Part shown: positions 1-6,573 of the stretch, piece by piece | Numbering within the stretch: position 1 is the first letter of the stretch | Layout of the letters: each line of letters opens with the position of its first letter | Source of the DNA: Bacteroidota bacterium | GTDB lineage: Bacteria > Bacteroidota > Bacteroidia > Bacteroidales > UBA932 | Length of the DNA: 35,762 nt | Direction: 5' to 3' | NCBI GenBank assembly: GCA_029567375.1 | Contig: JAKQLB010000172.1 | Span: 1-35,762, forward strand | Notes under the pieces: generated by a model | What the model was told of the DNA's origin: nothing | The model's database searches: none | Seen by the model: the letters and a program-made list of their open reading frames with translations, nothing else | Program-made: the position numbers and the translations under genes

Positions 1-260
1 TTATACTCCGATGCGAGGTATCGGGCGAGGTGTACGCTTGCGCCGGTGATCTCCTTGCCGGCACGGGGGAGGGAGTAAACACAGGACTGTGCGAGTTCCT
101 TGTCCTTGCTGATCACCGCAATAACATTCTGAACCGATCTCTCAACGTTACGGGGATAGGCTTTCGCCGTCCTTACCTGAACGTCAATCTCACTCCGGTT
201 CTGAGCCTCCGTTACGGATACGCTTTGCACCTCAACGGCTTCAATGATTTCATTTTCCAT
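1..260 (-). CDS. Conserved phage protein of unknown function, N-terminal part (runs off left edge)
   Basis: An open frame reads leftwards from ATG at 260 to the window edge, giving 86 residues. It starts MENEIIEAVEVQ and contains DVQVRTAKAYPRNV (around residues 26-39) and a later SLPRAGKEITGASVHLAR block. I recall the pattern of a TAKAYPR segment followed by a PR-GK-I-G-SVxLA segment from a widespread phage protein family often seen near recombination and replication genes, but I cannot assign a function from half a protein. It is the last visible gene of the leftmost operon and starts 10 bases after the 58-aa gene upstream. There is no Shine-Dalgarno sequence; the region before the ATG is A/T-rich. 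That it is coding is well supported. A role in homologous recombination is only a guess. Confidence 0.7.
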   Translation of the reverse strand, partial: MENEIIEAVEVQSVSVTEAQNRSEIDVQVRTAKAYPRNVERSVQNVIAVISKDKELAQSCVYSLPRAGKEITGASVHLARYLASEY

Positions 261-270
261 TTGATAGGTT

Positions 271-447
271 TTAACTGTTAATAATAGCGTCCCAATCTTT
301 TCGTGCGGTCAGTAAGCTATAAAGAGTATTTACCCTTTCAGCCTTACATCCCCTGAGCAAGTCAACGCCTGTAATCCGGACATAGATTGCAGAAAGCTCA
401 GATGTTGTTTTTCGCCTAAGGCGATCTTTGATTTTGGGTTTTGTCAT
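271..447 (-). CDS. Small hypothetical protein, 58 aa
   Basis: A short frame runs from ATG at 447 to TAA at 271, giving a basic 58-residue protein that starts MTKPKIKDRLRR and ends DWDAIINS. It overlaps the end of the 86-aa gene upstream by 32 bases and lies 10 bases before the next gene, which fits the packed layout of this operon. No domain is recognised. The C-terminal half (VNTLYSLLTARKDWDAII) looks like a compact helical segment. Coding status rests on the packing and on sensible composition, not on homology. Confidence 0.6.
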   Translation of the reverse strand: MTKPKIKDRLRRKTTSELSAIYVRITGVDLLRGCKAERVNTLYSLLTARKDWDAIINS

Positions 448-676
448 GCTTATAATGGTTAAGTTTCACTTTGCGAATGATTACATTCTTGTAATAGAAA
501 GCCTCATTTTTTGCAATGAAGAACCTTCGTATTGTGTGATACAGGGCTTCTATGCCCTCGGAGGCAAGTAACCATTTAAGGCTTGTATAAGCCTCAACAG
601 TTTTGTCAGCCCATCCTGAGGCGTCGGGGTCTCGGATGTTGCTGATCTTCTCTTTAATGTAAACCGTGTTCTGCAT
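416..676 (-). CDS. Small hypothetical protein, 86 aa
   Basis: The frame starts at ATG 676 (MQNTVYIKEKISNIRDPDAS) and stops at 416. An in-frame TTG at 682 is not needed as the start. The middle (GWADKTVEAYTSLKWLLASEG) looks helical and the C-terminus is strongly basic. No family is recognised. The start is unusual because a TATCTTTG box occupies 680-687, so the ATG lies only three bases downstream of a Bacteroidetes-type -7 element. The message would then be leaderless or nearly so, unless transcription comes from further upstream. This is the first gene of the leftmost small operon. Confidence 0.55.
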   Translation of the reverse strand: MQNTVYIKEKISNIRDPDASGWADKTVEAYTSLKWLLASEGIEALYHTIRRFFIAKNEAFYYKNVIIRKVKLNHYKHDKTQNQRSP

Positions 677-679
677 ACT

Positions 680-711
680 CAAAGATAATTAAATTTAACG
701 ACATTGGTTAA
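680..711 (-). promoter_or_regulatory. Possible promoter (-7 element TATCTTTG) for the leftmost operon
   Basis: On the minus strand TATCTTTG (687 to 680) matches the Bacteroidetes -7 consensus TAnnTTTG exactly. The four bases 20 nt upstream are TTAA rather than TTTG, so the -33 element is weak. The surrounding 60 bases are A/T-rich and non-coding, between the 128-aa gene and the 86-aa gene. Unlike the three strong promoters further right, no TTTAGA-N5-TCTAAA palindrome lies upstream. Confidence 0.4.
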
Positions 712-736
712 TAAATTGCAACAAAGATGCATAAAC

Positions 737-1123
737 TTATTCACCGGTTTCTGACACGTTATTCTCAGGGTCATGAAGGCCTACCCGTTTGGCATATCGT
801 TCCTCTATGAATATGAACCGTACCCCGTCAAAATCTATGTCCTTAAAGATGCGCTTACAGGCCTCTGCCGATACAACCCAAAGCTTGCCGGTACGATAAG
901 GATTGTCTCCTTTTTCTCCGTCCCTGACCTCACACAGCATTACTCCTTTGCGCATGGCCTCTTTACACTCGTTACACGGGCGGCGGGGATCAGCCTTACC
1001 ATGAAACTTTGACATATCAGTAGAGGGTTCACCCTTCCTGTTATATCGTATTGCAAGCAGGATGTCATTATCCTTCCCGCAGTAAAAGCACTTTGTAAGT
1101 GCTACATTCATTTTCTCACTCAT
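737..1123 (-). CDS. Hypothetical phage protein with two CxxC knuckles, 128 aa
   Basis: The protein is 128 aa with CFYCGKD at residues 12-18 and CNEC at about 50-53, so two CxxC pairs are spaced as in a zinc ribbon. A conserved-looking stretch follows (GVMLCEVRDG, then NPYRTGKLWVV). I recall proteins with this order, knuckle-knuckle-DG-PYRTG, as common small phage proteins of unknown function. The start ATG at 1123 overlaps the upstream stop by eight bases (ATGAGTGA), which favours this start over the internal Met5 and suggests coupled translation. It is the last gene of the operon driven from promoter A. Zinc binding is inferred from the Cys spacing. Confidence 0.8.
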   Translation of the reverse strand: MSEKMNVALTKCFYCGKDNDILLAIRYNRKGEPSTDMSKFHGKADPRRPCNECKEAMRKGVMLCEVRDGEKGDNPYRTGKLWVVSAEACKRIFKDIDFDGVRFIFIEERYAKRVGLHDPENNVSETGE

Positions 1124-1400
1124 TTTGTATGATTATATAGGTGTCTAAATCAAATTGTTCTTTGTCCGCAAGGAACTCTATGAGCTTAATGATAGCTCCC
1201 ATAATTGTTCTTGCTATTGTCAGGATCACTCCCGTATCTTTATCCATGATGACATACCGGTTAATATCCGGCGTGCCTATCATGCACCATTCTGAAAGGA
1301 TGAAGGTGTTAGCGAAACGGGAGGCTCGGATTTGCCTCAAGCCGAAGAAATTCGGCTCAAGGTGTAATCCGCTTTCAATAATGAGGGTCTGACTATTCAT
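1116..1400 (-). CDS. Hypothetical protein, 94 aa
   Basis: The frame runs from ATG 1400 (MNSQTLIIESGLHLEP) to 1116. An upstream in-frame TTG at 1418 would lengthen it, but the ATG overlaps the previous stop by eight bases (ATGAATAG), the same junction style as the next gene, so the ATG is preferred. The protein is mixed alpha/beta with a hydrophobic C-terminal half (VILTIARTIMGAIIKLIEFL) that is more likely an amphipathic helix than a membrane span, because charged residues follow at once. No family is recognised. Confidence 0.72.
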   Translation of the reverse strand: MNSQTLIIESGLHLEPNFFGLRQIRASRFANTFILSEWCMIGTPDINRYVIMDKDTGVILTIARTIMGAIIKLIEFLADKEQFDLDTYIIIQNE

Positions 1401-1881
1401 TGACCGGCTCTTTGACAATGTATTTCTTTTCAGCTAAGGCCTTGCAGAACCCCGTCAGCTTTGGCACTTTAACAACCTCCTCAACATAGTCAATGTCGCA
1501 AGCCTCAGTATTCCCAATGATTACCTCAACAATGACTGATTGATGCCGCTCATTAAGCATTTTGGGATATAGCCAAAACGTACCGTCCATTTTGTCCTTG
1601 TCTATGGTTAAGGTTGGTTCGTTATTAAACGCCCTCGCCAACCTACCTATCAGCTTATCAAACTCATCCGGCGGGAACGGTATTTCCTTACCTTCCTCAT
1701 TAACCTTTGGCCTGATAGTTACTCCGGCGTGCCAATATGTCTTTTCCATTTTGAGCCGGTCAAGAGGAATAAGGTCTGCTATGTTCTGCATTACCATACG
1801 GGTAAACATCACATCCTTGGCAAAGTCCTTAACCTCCCTCAGCTTGCGCTTGTATGCGATTAAGTGTTGTTCTGTTTTCAT
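1393..1881 (-). CDS. Hypothetical protein, 162 aa
   Basis: This is a soluble, charged 162-residue protein starting MKTEQHLIAYKRKLREVKDF. The N-terminal 45 residues look helical and the rest alternates strands and turns (EKTYWHAGVTIRPKV, then FWLYPKML). No recognised domain or motif is present. The sequence ACCACAA sits directly before the start ATG, an instance of the leader motif that recurs in this arm. It overlaps the 94-aa gene downstream by eight bases and follows the 380-aa gene by six, so it is clearly in the same transcript. Confidence 0.75.
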   Translation of the reverse strand: MKTEQHLIAYKRKLREVKDFAKDVMFTRMVMQNIADLIPLDRLKMEKTYWHAGVTIRPKVNEEGKEIPFPPDEFDKLIGRLARAFNNEPTLTIDKDKMDGTFWLYPKMLNERHQSVIVEVIIGNTEACDIDYVEEVVKVPKLTGFCKALAEKKYIVKEPVNE

Positions 1882-1887
1882 TTGTGG

Positions 1888-3030
1888 TTACATATTAAGT
1901 TGATTCATGGTTTCCGGTTCTTCGGTGAACACATAGCTACCGGCGATAGCCTGAAGGTCACGCCTCCTTTCTTCGTCCTTATCCCGTGCCATTGCCGAGA
2001 TTGCCTGAGACATCATAAGGTATGAGGGCTTTCCCTGTATCCCGTCATCTTCTGAGTGTTGTAACAGGATTTCCTCAACGGTCTTAACCTCAGGCTTTAC
2101 GAGGCCGAGCTGTGGGAGGCGCTTTATTTCAAGGCTAAGGTTCAGCGGCTTGGCTGAGGCCTCAACTATTTGAGCTTCTTCAAACTCACGGTTACGTTCA
2201 GAGAATATCCATCTCATGCTGTCACGAACCATCAAAGCCCTGACCTCCGTTTCCTTGTTTATGGTCTCAATGGAGAACATGAATTCGTCCGACATACGAC
2301 TACCAAGATGCACCTCTTTCAAGAATGATTTGCCGGTCATGCCGTTTAAACAGGCGGGGTAAAGTTTGAATGACCGCAGTTCGAGTTTCCCCGACCCGAA
2401 ATCTGAGTTCCTTAGCTGAACCCCTCTTGCATAGCTCACAATCCCGTTGTTGGGGGTTTCAACGAAGATTATGTTTGGGTCAATAGCCTCAAGCCAATCC
2501 TTAGACGTTCCCTCGTATGCGCCGATCAGGGGAAGCTTTAGCTCCCGTGCCATCAGCAGGAACATCATGAATATCTCTCTTGTGTTAAGTCGCTTGTATG
2601 AGGTGCTTAACCATCCCCTTACGGTGTCGTTCACGTTCCTGAACAGGAAGCGGTTATCCCGTGCCTCCCTGTTCGTGATGTACTTATTCAGGGCGTAGGT
2701 TACGGCATCGGCCTCATACGGTTTGCCTCCCCTAATTGTGTTAGCTACCCATCCGGCAGGAACGCCGAGGCTTGCGGCGGCCTGATAACCGGCGTGATAG
2801 CTCAGGCCAAGGTTGTGAACCTTATCCGGTGCTTCCGGTATCATAACGCCGATGCCATGAGTGGAACTTTTTAGCACCGTGAACGTGATAAGCCCTGCCG
2901 GAATTACCATATCGTCAATGTGACGATTGATTAGTCTGTCTGACAGCTTTACGCTGTCGATCTCTGCCTTTTCAACAAAGGTATTCACCTTTCGTTGTAG
3001 CACTTGCTGAAGTCCTGTCGTGTCTTTCAT
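1888..3030 (-). CDS. DUF932-like phage protein, 380 aa
   Basis: This is the largest gene of the left arm. Its layout resembles the DUF932 / phage-plasmid-like family: a segment with VRGWLSTSYKRLN (around residues 138-150), then SGKLELRSFKLYPACLNGM (around 214-232) and a KEVHLGSR stretch, matching the S-x-RY-x-x-ld and CLNGM-HLG landmarks I recall for that family. The function of the family is not established; it is common on phages and plasmids. The C-terminal 90 residues are charged and probably flexible. It lies mid-operon, six bases from each neighbour. The family call is from memory of motifs and is moderate; that this is a real gene is not in doubt. Confidence 0.6.
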   Translation of the reverse strand: MKDTTGLQQVLQRKVNTFVEKAEIDSVKLSDRLINRHIDDMVIPAGLITFTVLKSSTHGIGVMIPEAPDKVHNLGLSYHAGYQAAASLGVPAGWVANTIRGGKPYEADAVTYALNKYITNREARDNRFLFRNVNDTVRGWLSTSYKRLNTREIFMMFLLMARELKLPLIGAYEGTSKDWLEAIDPNIIFVETPNNGIVSYARGVQLRNSDFGSGKLELRSFKLYPACLNGMTGKSFLKEVHLGSRMSDEFMFSIETINKETEVRALMVRDSMRWIFSERNREFEEAQIVEASAKPLNLSLEIKRLPQLGLVKPEVKTVEEILLQHSEDDGIQGKPSYLMMSQAISAMARDKDEERRRDLQAIAGSYVFTEEPETMNQLNM

Positions 3031-3036
3031 TTACAT

Positions 3037-3309
3037 TTATTTAGTGGCTTGCGCCGATTTCTTAATGGTTTTGTCAGGGTCAACGCCTCCGCTTACCCTT
3101 CTGAAGGCGGTCTTTGCCTGTGGGCTTACGGGGTGTACGATATATCCTTTTTCTCCTTCAGGGGTCGTGTGGGGCATTACCTCAAACCTCTGCTTTTGGT
3201 CGTTGTAGTACGCCCAAACCTTAGGGCGTATCCCAAGCGGTGAGAGCTTACTGTTCAGCTCCTCAACGCTGTCTGCCTTCACGAAAAACGGGTCATAACG
3301 CTTACTCAT
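3037..3309 (-). CDS. Hypothetical protein, 90 aa
   Basis: This is a small basic protein starting MSKRYDPFFVKADSVEELNS. The first 60 residues look like a compact beta-rich domain (KVWAYYNDQKQRFEVMPH, then KGYIVHPVSPQAK) and the end is a Lys/Ala-rich tail. No family is recognised. Its ATG overlaps the stop of the upstream gene by four bases (ATGA), so translation is probably coupled. Confidence 0.72.
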   Translation of the reverse strand: MSKRYDPFFVKADSVEELNSKLSPLGIRPKVWAYYNDQKQRFEVMPHTTPEGEKGYIVHPVSPQAKTAFRRVSGGVDPDKTIKKSAQATK

Positions 3310-3818
3310 TTCTGCTTCCTTTCGTATGTCAGTTGGTGAATAAACTCATCCATGTACTTTACGATTTCACGCATTGCGTAGAACTCCTCAAGACCTACGG
3401 CGTTATGAAACAGTCCGGTGCTGTTCATCAGTCCGTGATAGTTCATTCTTTCGGTAGTTTGATCTCTGAATGTGGTTACCGTCTTCAGGGCGAACCGCAG
3501 GAGGTCTTTGTAGTCGGCCTCACGCTTCGAGAGGTCTTCGCCGGAGGTGTCAAGGTATTTCATTTTGCTAACGTACTTGCTTATGGTTTCCCTGAGAACC
3601 ATCAGGGTGCGCCTCTTAAATACGTTCCGTGCAACCGTGCCGCCCTCCCAAGCCACTAAGTATGCGAGGTCTGCATTTTCCTTGTTGACGGCCTGTTTGA
3701 ACTCGTCAATCTTCTCTGTTGTCCAAATGATCCTCATTGCGAGTATCCTGACAAACTCGGTGTAACTCCTTTCGGCGGGGCTTTGCGGCTGTGTTAAGTC
3801 TGTGGTTTTCGTTTCCAT
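3306..3818 (-). CDS. Hypothetical helical protein, 170 aa, first gene of operon A
   Basis: The start is taken at ATG 3818 (METKTTDLTQPQSPAERSYT). The longer reading from 3887 would begin upstream of the promoter -7 box at 3857-3864 and so cannot be transcribed from it. A third in-frame ATG at 3854 lies only two bases past that box and would need a leaderless message. The protein is almost wholly helical and charged, with an RRTLMVLRETISKYVSKM helix near the middle and a C-terminal YERKQK. No family is recognised. The leader contains AAAAACCACAAA. It is the promoter-proximal gene of a six-gene run down to 737. Confidence 0.72.
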   Translation of the reverse strand: METKTTDLTQPQSPAERSYTEFVRILAMRIIWTTEKIDEFKQAVNKENADLAYLVAWEGGTVARNVFKRRTLMVLRETISKYVSKMKYLDTSGEDLSKREADYKDLLRFALKTVTTFRDQTTERMNYHGLMNSTGLFHNAVGLEEFYAMREIVKYMDEFIHQLTYERKQK

Positions 3819-3856
3819 GATAATTATGCGTTTGTGGTTTTTAGTTTCATTCATAC

Positions 3857-3888
3857 TAAAGGTAATCATTTGCGTTGAACTATGCAAA
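3857..3888 (-). promoter_or_regulatory. Promoter A (TTTG-N20-TACCTTTA)
   Basis: Read on the minus strand, TTTG (3888 to 3885) is followed after exactly 20 bases by TACCTTTA (3864 to 3857). This matches the Bacteroidetes sigma-ABfr pattern of TTTG at -33 and TAnnTTTG at -7. It heads the 170-aa gene and the five genes after it. The same element with the same 20-base spacer appears at 5750-5781 and 6945-6976, which makes chance very unlikely. Confidence 0.85.
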
Positions 3889-3921
3889 TATATTGCCGTT
3901 TATTTGCACCTTGGGCGGTAA

Positions 3922-3938
3922 TTTAGAAACGGTCTAAA
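3922..3938. promoter_or_regulatory. Operator-like palindrome A, TTTAGA-N5-TCTAAA
   Basis: A perfect 6-bp inverted repeat with a 5-bp spacer (AACGG as read on the plus strand) lies 33 bases upstream of the -33 box of promoter A. It overlaps the stop codon of the 86-aa gene. The bases between it and the promoter keep a conserved GNGGnGTAAT-type edge found also in copies B and C. Its place upstream of the promoter fits an activator site better than a repressor site that blocks polymerase, but either is possible. Confidence 0.8.
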
Positions 3939-4194
3939 CAATGGCTTCCGGCGGGAGGTCTTCATTGGGGATTTCCCAAAGGTGATGGCAGTATGGATGA
4001 ACGTTCACAAACTCACGCTTGGGCGGGAATAACTGAGCCATAGTTACGTCATCAGGGATGTACCGGTAACGGGCTTCCTTAATCTCATTGTAAGACGGTG
4101 AACAGTTCGGGGTGCTGATAGACAAATGCCATAGGCCGTTATCCTGAGATACCAACACTCGGCATCTCCCCATCTGATATACCTTGATGTTCAT
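3934..4194 (-). CDS. Conserved phage protein with WHLSIS/ARYRYIPDD motifs, 86 aa
   Basis: This 86-residue protein has WHLSISTPNCSPSYNEI at about residues 23-39, then ARYRYIPDDVTMAQLFPP and HPYCHHLWEI. I recall this series of blocks as a conserved small family in phages and prophages of many hosts, annotated only as a domain of unknown function (possibly DUF7694; the number is from memory). Its function is unknown. It overlaps the gene upstream by four bases. Its TAG stop lies inside palindrome A, so the operon ends where the next regulatory module begins. Confidence 0.78.
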   Translation of the reverse strand: MNIKVYQMGRCRVLVSQDNGLWHLSISTPNCSPSYNEIKEARYRYIPDDVTMAQLFPPKREFVNVHPYCHHLWEIPNEDLPPEAIV

Positions 4195-4433
4195 ATCCGG
4201 TAACGGTTAATCAGTTGCTCAAGCTCCCGCTGAAAGTTCTGCATCTCAGTACCGGAGATGACACACAGTAAAAGTGATCCGTCTTCGGACTTGAGAGTAA
4301 CCTTTGTGTCCATAAACTCACCCTTAAAGGTTTCCACCTCATACTCTGCTGTAAGGGGAATAGACCCTCCCAACGAGTAGGCAAACGTTCTGAATTTAAC
4401 ATCATATCCCATCGTGGCGTATTTGAAGTTCAT
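4191..4433 (-). CDS. Hypothetical protein, about 80 aa
   Basis: The frame is open back to 4496, but that would overlap the 70-aa gene by 95 bases. Starting at ATG 4433 (MNFKYATMGYDVKFRTFAYS) cuts the overlap to 32 bases, and ATG 4412 (MGYDVKF) to 11; I cannot decide between the last two. The product is beta-rich (GGSIPLTAEYEVETFKGE, then KVTLKSEDGSLLLCVI) with a C-terminal helix ending INRYRI. No family is recognised. Its stop overlaps the next start by four bases. Confidence 0.65.
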   Translation of the reverse strand: MNFKYATMGYDVKFRTFAYSLGGSIPLTAEYEVETFKGEFMDTKVTLKSEDGSLLLCVISGTEMQNFQRELEQLINRYRI

Positions 4434-4614
4434 ACTTAGTTCCGAAAGGTCCGGTATAGTATCCGTCCTTAATGATCTGATCAATGATCTGCTCAATCCA
4501 TTCGGGGCGCTTCCCTTTCTTAAGGTTGATCATCCTGAATGTTTCAGTAGTCATCTGACCTCCATCTGATCCGTCAGAGTAGGTCACCGTAAATCGCAAA
4601 TTGTCTTTGTCCAT
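4402..4614 (-). CDS. Hypothetical protein, 70 aa
   Basis: This is a 70-residue protein starting MDKDNLRFTVTYSDGSDGG. It has a short beta domain followed by a basic linker (NLKKGKRPEW) and a helix (IEQIIDQIIKDG). No family is recognised. The leader has AACCACAAAAA about 14 bases before the ATG, the recurring motif of this arm. It lies 17 bases after the gene upstream and overlaps the next one. Confidence 0.68.
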   Translation of the reverse strand: MDKDNLRFTVTYSDGSDGGQMTTETFRMINLKKGKRPEWIEQIIDQIIKDGYYTGPFGTKYELQIRHDGI

Positions 4615-4631
4615 GTGGCTTATTTTTGTGG

Positions 4632-5012
4632 TTAATCGAATAGTCCTAAGTCCTTCCTTTCGGCGGGGGTTCTCCTGTCAAGCTTCATGATCGGCTCGGG
4701 GTAATGCTCATGCTTAATCTCAGCCTTCACCACCGTTGCCCTGTTGTGGCGTTCCCTGTAAGACGCTCCCCGTAAAGCCGGATGCTGTTCCTGTAATAGT
4801 TGCCTCGCCCTCCGGATGCTTTCAGGGTCAGCGTAAGTTCCCTTGATGAATTCACCGGCGAAGTCCAAGAATGAGTATGCCGACCATCGGAGCTGTGGGT
4901 TCTGAATAGCCCAAACCTTCAGCGTTAATAACCGGTCATTATCTTGGGTTTCCGGCGATCCGGTCAACAGTCCATAAACCGTTGCTTTGATTGATCTGAT
5001 CTTGTTAATCAT
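4632..5012 (-). CDS. Hypothetical protein, 126 aa, with a strong ribosome binding site
   Basis: The start is ATG 5012 (MINKIRSIKATVYGLLTGSP). It is preceded by AAAGGAGG about five bases upstream, one of only two clear Shine-Dalgarno sequences seen in the window, which settles the start against an upstream in-frame TTG at 5027. The protein is soluble and helical with WAIQNPQLRWSAYSFLDF near the middle and a charged C-terminal region (HNRATVVKAEIKHEHYPEP). I recognise no family with confidence. It follows the 65-aa Cys-motif gene by 11 bases. Confidence 0.72.
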   Translation of the reverse strand: MINKIRSIKATVYGLLTGSPETQDNDRLLTLKVWAIQNPQLRWSAYSFLDFAGEFIKGTYADPESIRRARQLLQEQHPALRGASYRERHNRATVVKAEIKHEHYPEPIMKLDRRTPAERKDLGLFD

Positions 5013-5017
5013 ATTGC

Positions 5018-5024
5018 CTCCTTT
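5018..5024 (-). promoter_or_regulatory. Shine-Dalgarno sequence (AAGGAGG) for the 126-aa gene
   Basis: On the minus strand AAGGAGG lies five bases before ATG 5012. It overlaps the stop codon region of the 65-aa gene. It is unusual here because most genes in this arm have A/C-rich leaders with no such sequence. Confidence 0.7.
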
Positions 5025-5221
5025 CAAATTGTATTAACATCAGCACATTGCAGGTCACTTTCAGGTGTCCAACACTCTTTACAAAGTACGGGGTATCCGT
5101 GAGTATATAAGATTGCTTTTTCCCCCTTGTGGTGTTTTGCTTGGTTTTCTTCATCCATGAAGTAGCACCCGCACTCAGTACAACAAGTGCCATCGATCAT
5201 GTCTTCTGCTATTTCTCCCAT
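5024..5221 (-). CDS. Small phage zinc-finger-like protein, 65 aa
   Basis: This 65-residue acidic protein has DGTCCTECGCYFMDEE near residues 10-25 and GYPVLCKECW near 42-51, giving two CxxC pairs about 30 residues apart. The order C-x-x-C-G-x-YF ... HGYPVxCxxCW is familiar from small phage proteins thought to bind one zinc ion. The function is unknown; a role in binding nucleic acid or protein is plausible but not shown. It lies 13 bases downstream of the 158-aa gene in operon B. Confidence 0.78.
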   Translation of the reverse strand: MGEIAEDMIDGTCCTECGCYFMDEENQAKHHKGEKAILYTHGYPVLCKECWTPESDLQCADVNTI

Positions 5222-5234
5222 TGCGCTTTTCTTT

Positions 5235-5711
5235 TTATGATTTGAGGTTGTTAATTATCCATTCAGTTTCAGTCTCTTCGAGTTCCACCTTGTTAATAAG
5301 CTTTGCCTTGATGACCTCGGCTTGCGGGAAGAACTGATAACTCAGTTCGTATGGGCTTTGCTCCCATTCATGGGTCACGAAGCTTTTAAGGATTTCCTTC
5401 AGCTTCTCGGTCATCAGGTTGTTCTCTGCCTCATATTCTTGAAGCTCGCTTTTTAGTCTTTCATTGGCAACTATTAGTCTGTTCCATTCAGTTTCTAATT
5501 CGCTGCATCTGCTTTCGAGATCACGTTGTTTGTTCAGGTCTGTCGTTCCGAGCATCAGCGTGAAGTCATTTTTGATGTTTTTGATCATGGCCTCAACGTC
5601 TGCTTCAGTAAACCAATCTGCGAAGTAGCCGTTTCCGGCGGCGAGCTTTTCTATTAGGCGAATTTCTTCGGCCTTACTTAGGCTCTTTTCGGTGTTTGTC
5701 GGTGTGCTCAT
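5235..5711 (-). CDS. Hypothetical coiled-coil protein, 158 aa, first gene of operon B
   Basis: Starts MSTPTNTEKSLSKAEEIRLI. A long heptad-like helix (NKQRDLESRCSELETEWNRL and on through ERLKSELQEYEAENNLMTEKL, about residues 60-110) predicts a coiled coil. The ends are acidic. No family is recognised. It is promoter-proximal to promoter B; its leader carries two ACCACA motifs within 22 bases of the ATG. Confidence 0.72.
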   Translation of the reverse strand: MSTPTNTEKSLSKAEEIRLIEKLAAGNGYFADWFTEADVEAMIKNIKNDFTLMLGTTDLNKQRDLESRCSELETEWNRLIVANERLKSELQEYEAENNLMTEKLKEILKSFVTHEWEQSPYELSYQFFPQAEVIKAKLINKVELEETETEWIINNLKS

Positions 5712-5749
5712 GGTGTGTGGTTTTTGTGGTGTTTATCTTGTTTACAGTA

Positions 5750-5781
5750 TAAAGATAACTCATTCACTTGAATTGCGCAAA
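5750..5781 (-). promoter_or_regulatory. Promoter B (TTTG-N20-TATCTTTA)
   Basis: On the minus strand TTTG (5781 to 5778), a 20-base spacer, then TATCTTTA (5757 to 5750). It matches the Bacteroidetes -33/-7 pattern and has the same geometry as promoters A and C. It leads, after a leader of about 38 bases, into the 158-aa gene and five more genes. Confidence 0.87.
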
Positions 5782-5814
5782 TAAAATACAATGTATTTGC
5801 AGTACGGGGTGTAA

Positions 5815-5831
5815 TTTAGAGTTGGTCTAAA
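5815..5831. promoter_or_regulatory. Operator-like palindrome B, TTTAGA-N5-TCTAAA
   Basis: A perfect 6-bp inverted repeat around GTTGG, 33 bases upstream of the -33 box of promoter B. It is flanked on the promoter side by GGGGTGTAAT, identical to copy C and close to copy A. Same arrangement and spacing as the other two copies. Confidence 0.82.
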
Positions 5832-5869
5832 TAAGAAAAGGGAGTATTTCGATTTTCTAACCCGCTCCC
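5830..5869 (-). terminator. Possible terminator of operon C
   Basis: On the minus strand GGGAG (5869-5865) can pair with CTCCC (5844-5840), followed by TTTTCTTATTT. The stem is only five base pairs and the loop is 20 bases, so it is weak by the usual rules. Its place, about 90 bases after the last gene of operon C and just before palindrome B, supports it somewhat. Confidence 0.35.
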
Positions 5870-5959
5870 CATGTTCGGTAAATAGCCTTTCCTCCGTCTG
5901 ATCAGGTATGCGGAAAACCACAACCGCAATCCTTCTCCTAATGGTTACTCAGCACGATC

Positions 5960-6151
5960 TTAATTAGGGTTAAGCCTTATCCGGTCAATGATCGTGAAGA
6001 CCTTATATTCTGAAGGGTCACCTTCATCAACTATGCGGATCGTTATGATCCTCTCAGGATAGCTCACCTCCCTGTATATTTTGAAATGCCGGTTGTTTAT
6101 GACATGGGATGTAATCTTGTCCTCTGTCCTTATGTATATTGCTTTTGCCAT
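5960..6151 (-). CDS. Hypothetical protein, 63 aa
   Basis: The start is taken at ATG 6151 (MAKAIYIRTEDKITSHVINN), four bases after the stop of the upstream gene. A longer reading from 6184 would overlap that gene and is less likely. The product is small and beta-rich with SYPERIITIRIVDEG and KVFTIIDRIRLN. No family is recognised. It is the last gene of operon C. Confidence 0.62.
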   Translation of the reverse strand: MAKAIYIRTEDKITSHVINNRHFKIYREVSYPERIITIRIVDEGDPSEYKVFTIIDRIRLNPN

Positions 6152-6155
6152 TTCG

Positions 6156-6380
6156 TTAAGCTTTTGAGTATCCTTCTTCATCAAGTGAGCCTATGGCCTG
6201 ATCTGATATTACGAAAGCCTTTCCTTCATCAACGTATTTTCGTGCCTGAAGATACGGTATTCGGGTCAAAAGTATTCCGTTTACCCAATACTGAACATGG
6301 GCTGTCTTAACGTTTGATGAGTCCAACTGCCATTCTTTTGGCCGGTACTTGTACGGGGTTTGTAGCTTTGGATGTATCAT
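6156..6380 (-). CDS. Hypothetical protein, 74 aa, with a strong ribosome binding site
   Basis: Starts MIHPKLQTPYKYRPKEWQLD and ends EEGYSKA. AAGGAGGAC lies about eight bases before the ATG, the second of two clear Shine-Dalgarno sequences in the window; it begins at the TAA of the 59-aa gene. The protein looks like a small alpha/beta domain (AHVQYWVNGILLTRIPYLQA). No family is recognised. Confidence 0.68.
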   Translation of the reverse strand: MIHPKLQTPYKYRPKEWQLDSSNVKTAHVQYWVNGILLTRIPYLQARKYVDEGKAFVISDQAIGSLDEEGYSKA

Positions 6381-6393
6381 GGTTTCGTCCTCC

Positions 6394-6573
6394 TTAGTAC
6401 ATTGTTACGCCCTTCAGCCTGATCAGGCCGTCTGTTCCAAGTTCTACTCTGAACTCCTTAGGGTTCAGGCTCAGTTTCAGTTCTGCGTAGTAAGCCATTG
6501 CGGCTGTTACGTTTCCGAAGTACACGAATTCGGTTTCTCCGGTGGTTCTGTTGATGATCTTTACGGTTTTCAT
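6394..6573 (-). CDS. Small hypothetical protein, 59 aa
   Basis: The frame runs from ATG 6573 (MKTVKIINRTTGETEFVYFG) to TAA 6394 and gives 59 residues ending LGTDGLIRLKGVTMY. The pattern of short strands, a helix (NVTAAMAYYAELKL) and strands suggests a compact ferredoxin-like or similar small fold, but no family is recognised. AAAACCACAGGACT stands directly before the ATG, another copy of the arm's leader motif. Packed 13 bases from the next gene. Confidence 0.65.
   Translation of the reverse strand: MKTVKIINRTTGETEFVYFGNVTAAMAYYAELKLSLNPKEFRVELGTDGLIRLKGVTMY

Larger units (their letters stand above)
5712..5959. other. Intergenic region with promoter B, palindrome B and a possible terminator
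   Basis: This 248-base stretch holds no gene I can support. From 5712 to 5749 it is the leader of operon B, from 5750 to 5781 promoter B, at 5815-5831 the palindrome, and at 5830-5869 a possible terminator of operon C. The rest (5870-5959) shows no clear structure and only very short open frames. Confidence 0.7.

Noticed and set aside
3881-3909. A second inverted repeat (TGCAAATA...TATTTGCA) in module A as an operator
   Set aside because: It is good in copy A, but weaker in copies B and C, and its promoter-side arm contains the -33 TTTG, so part of the similarity is explained by the promoter itself.
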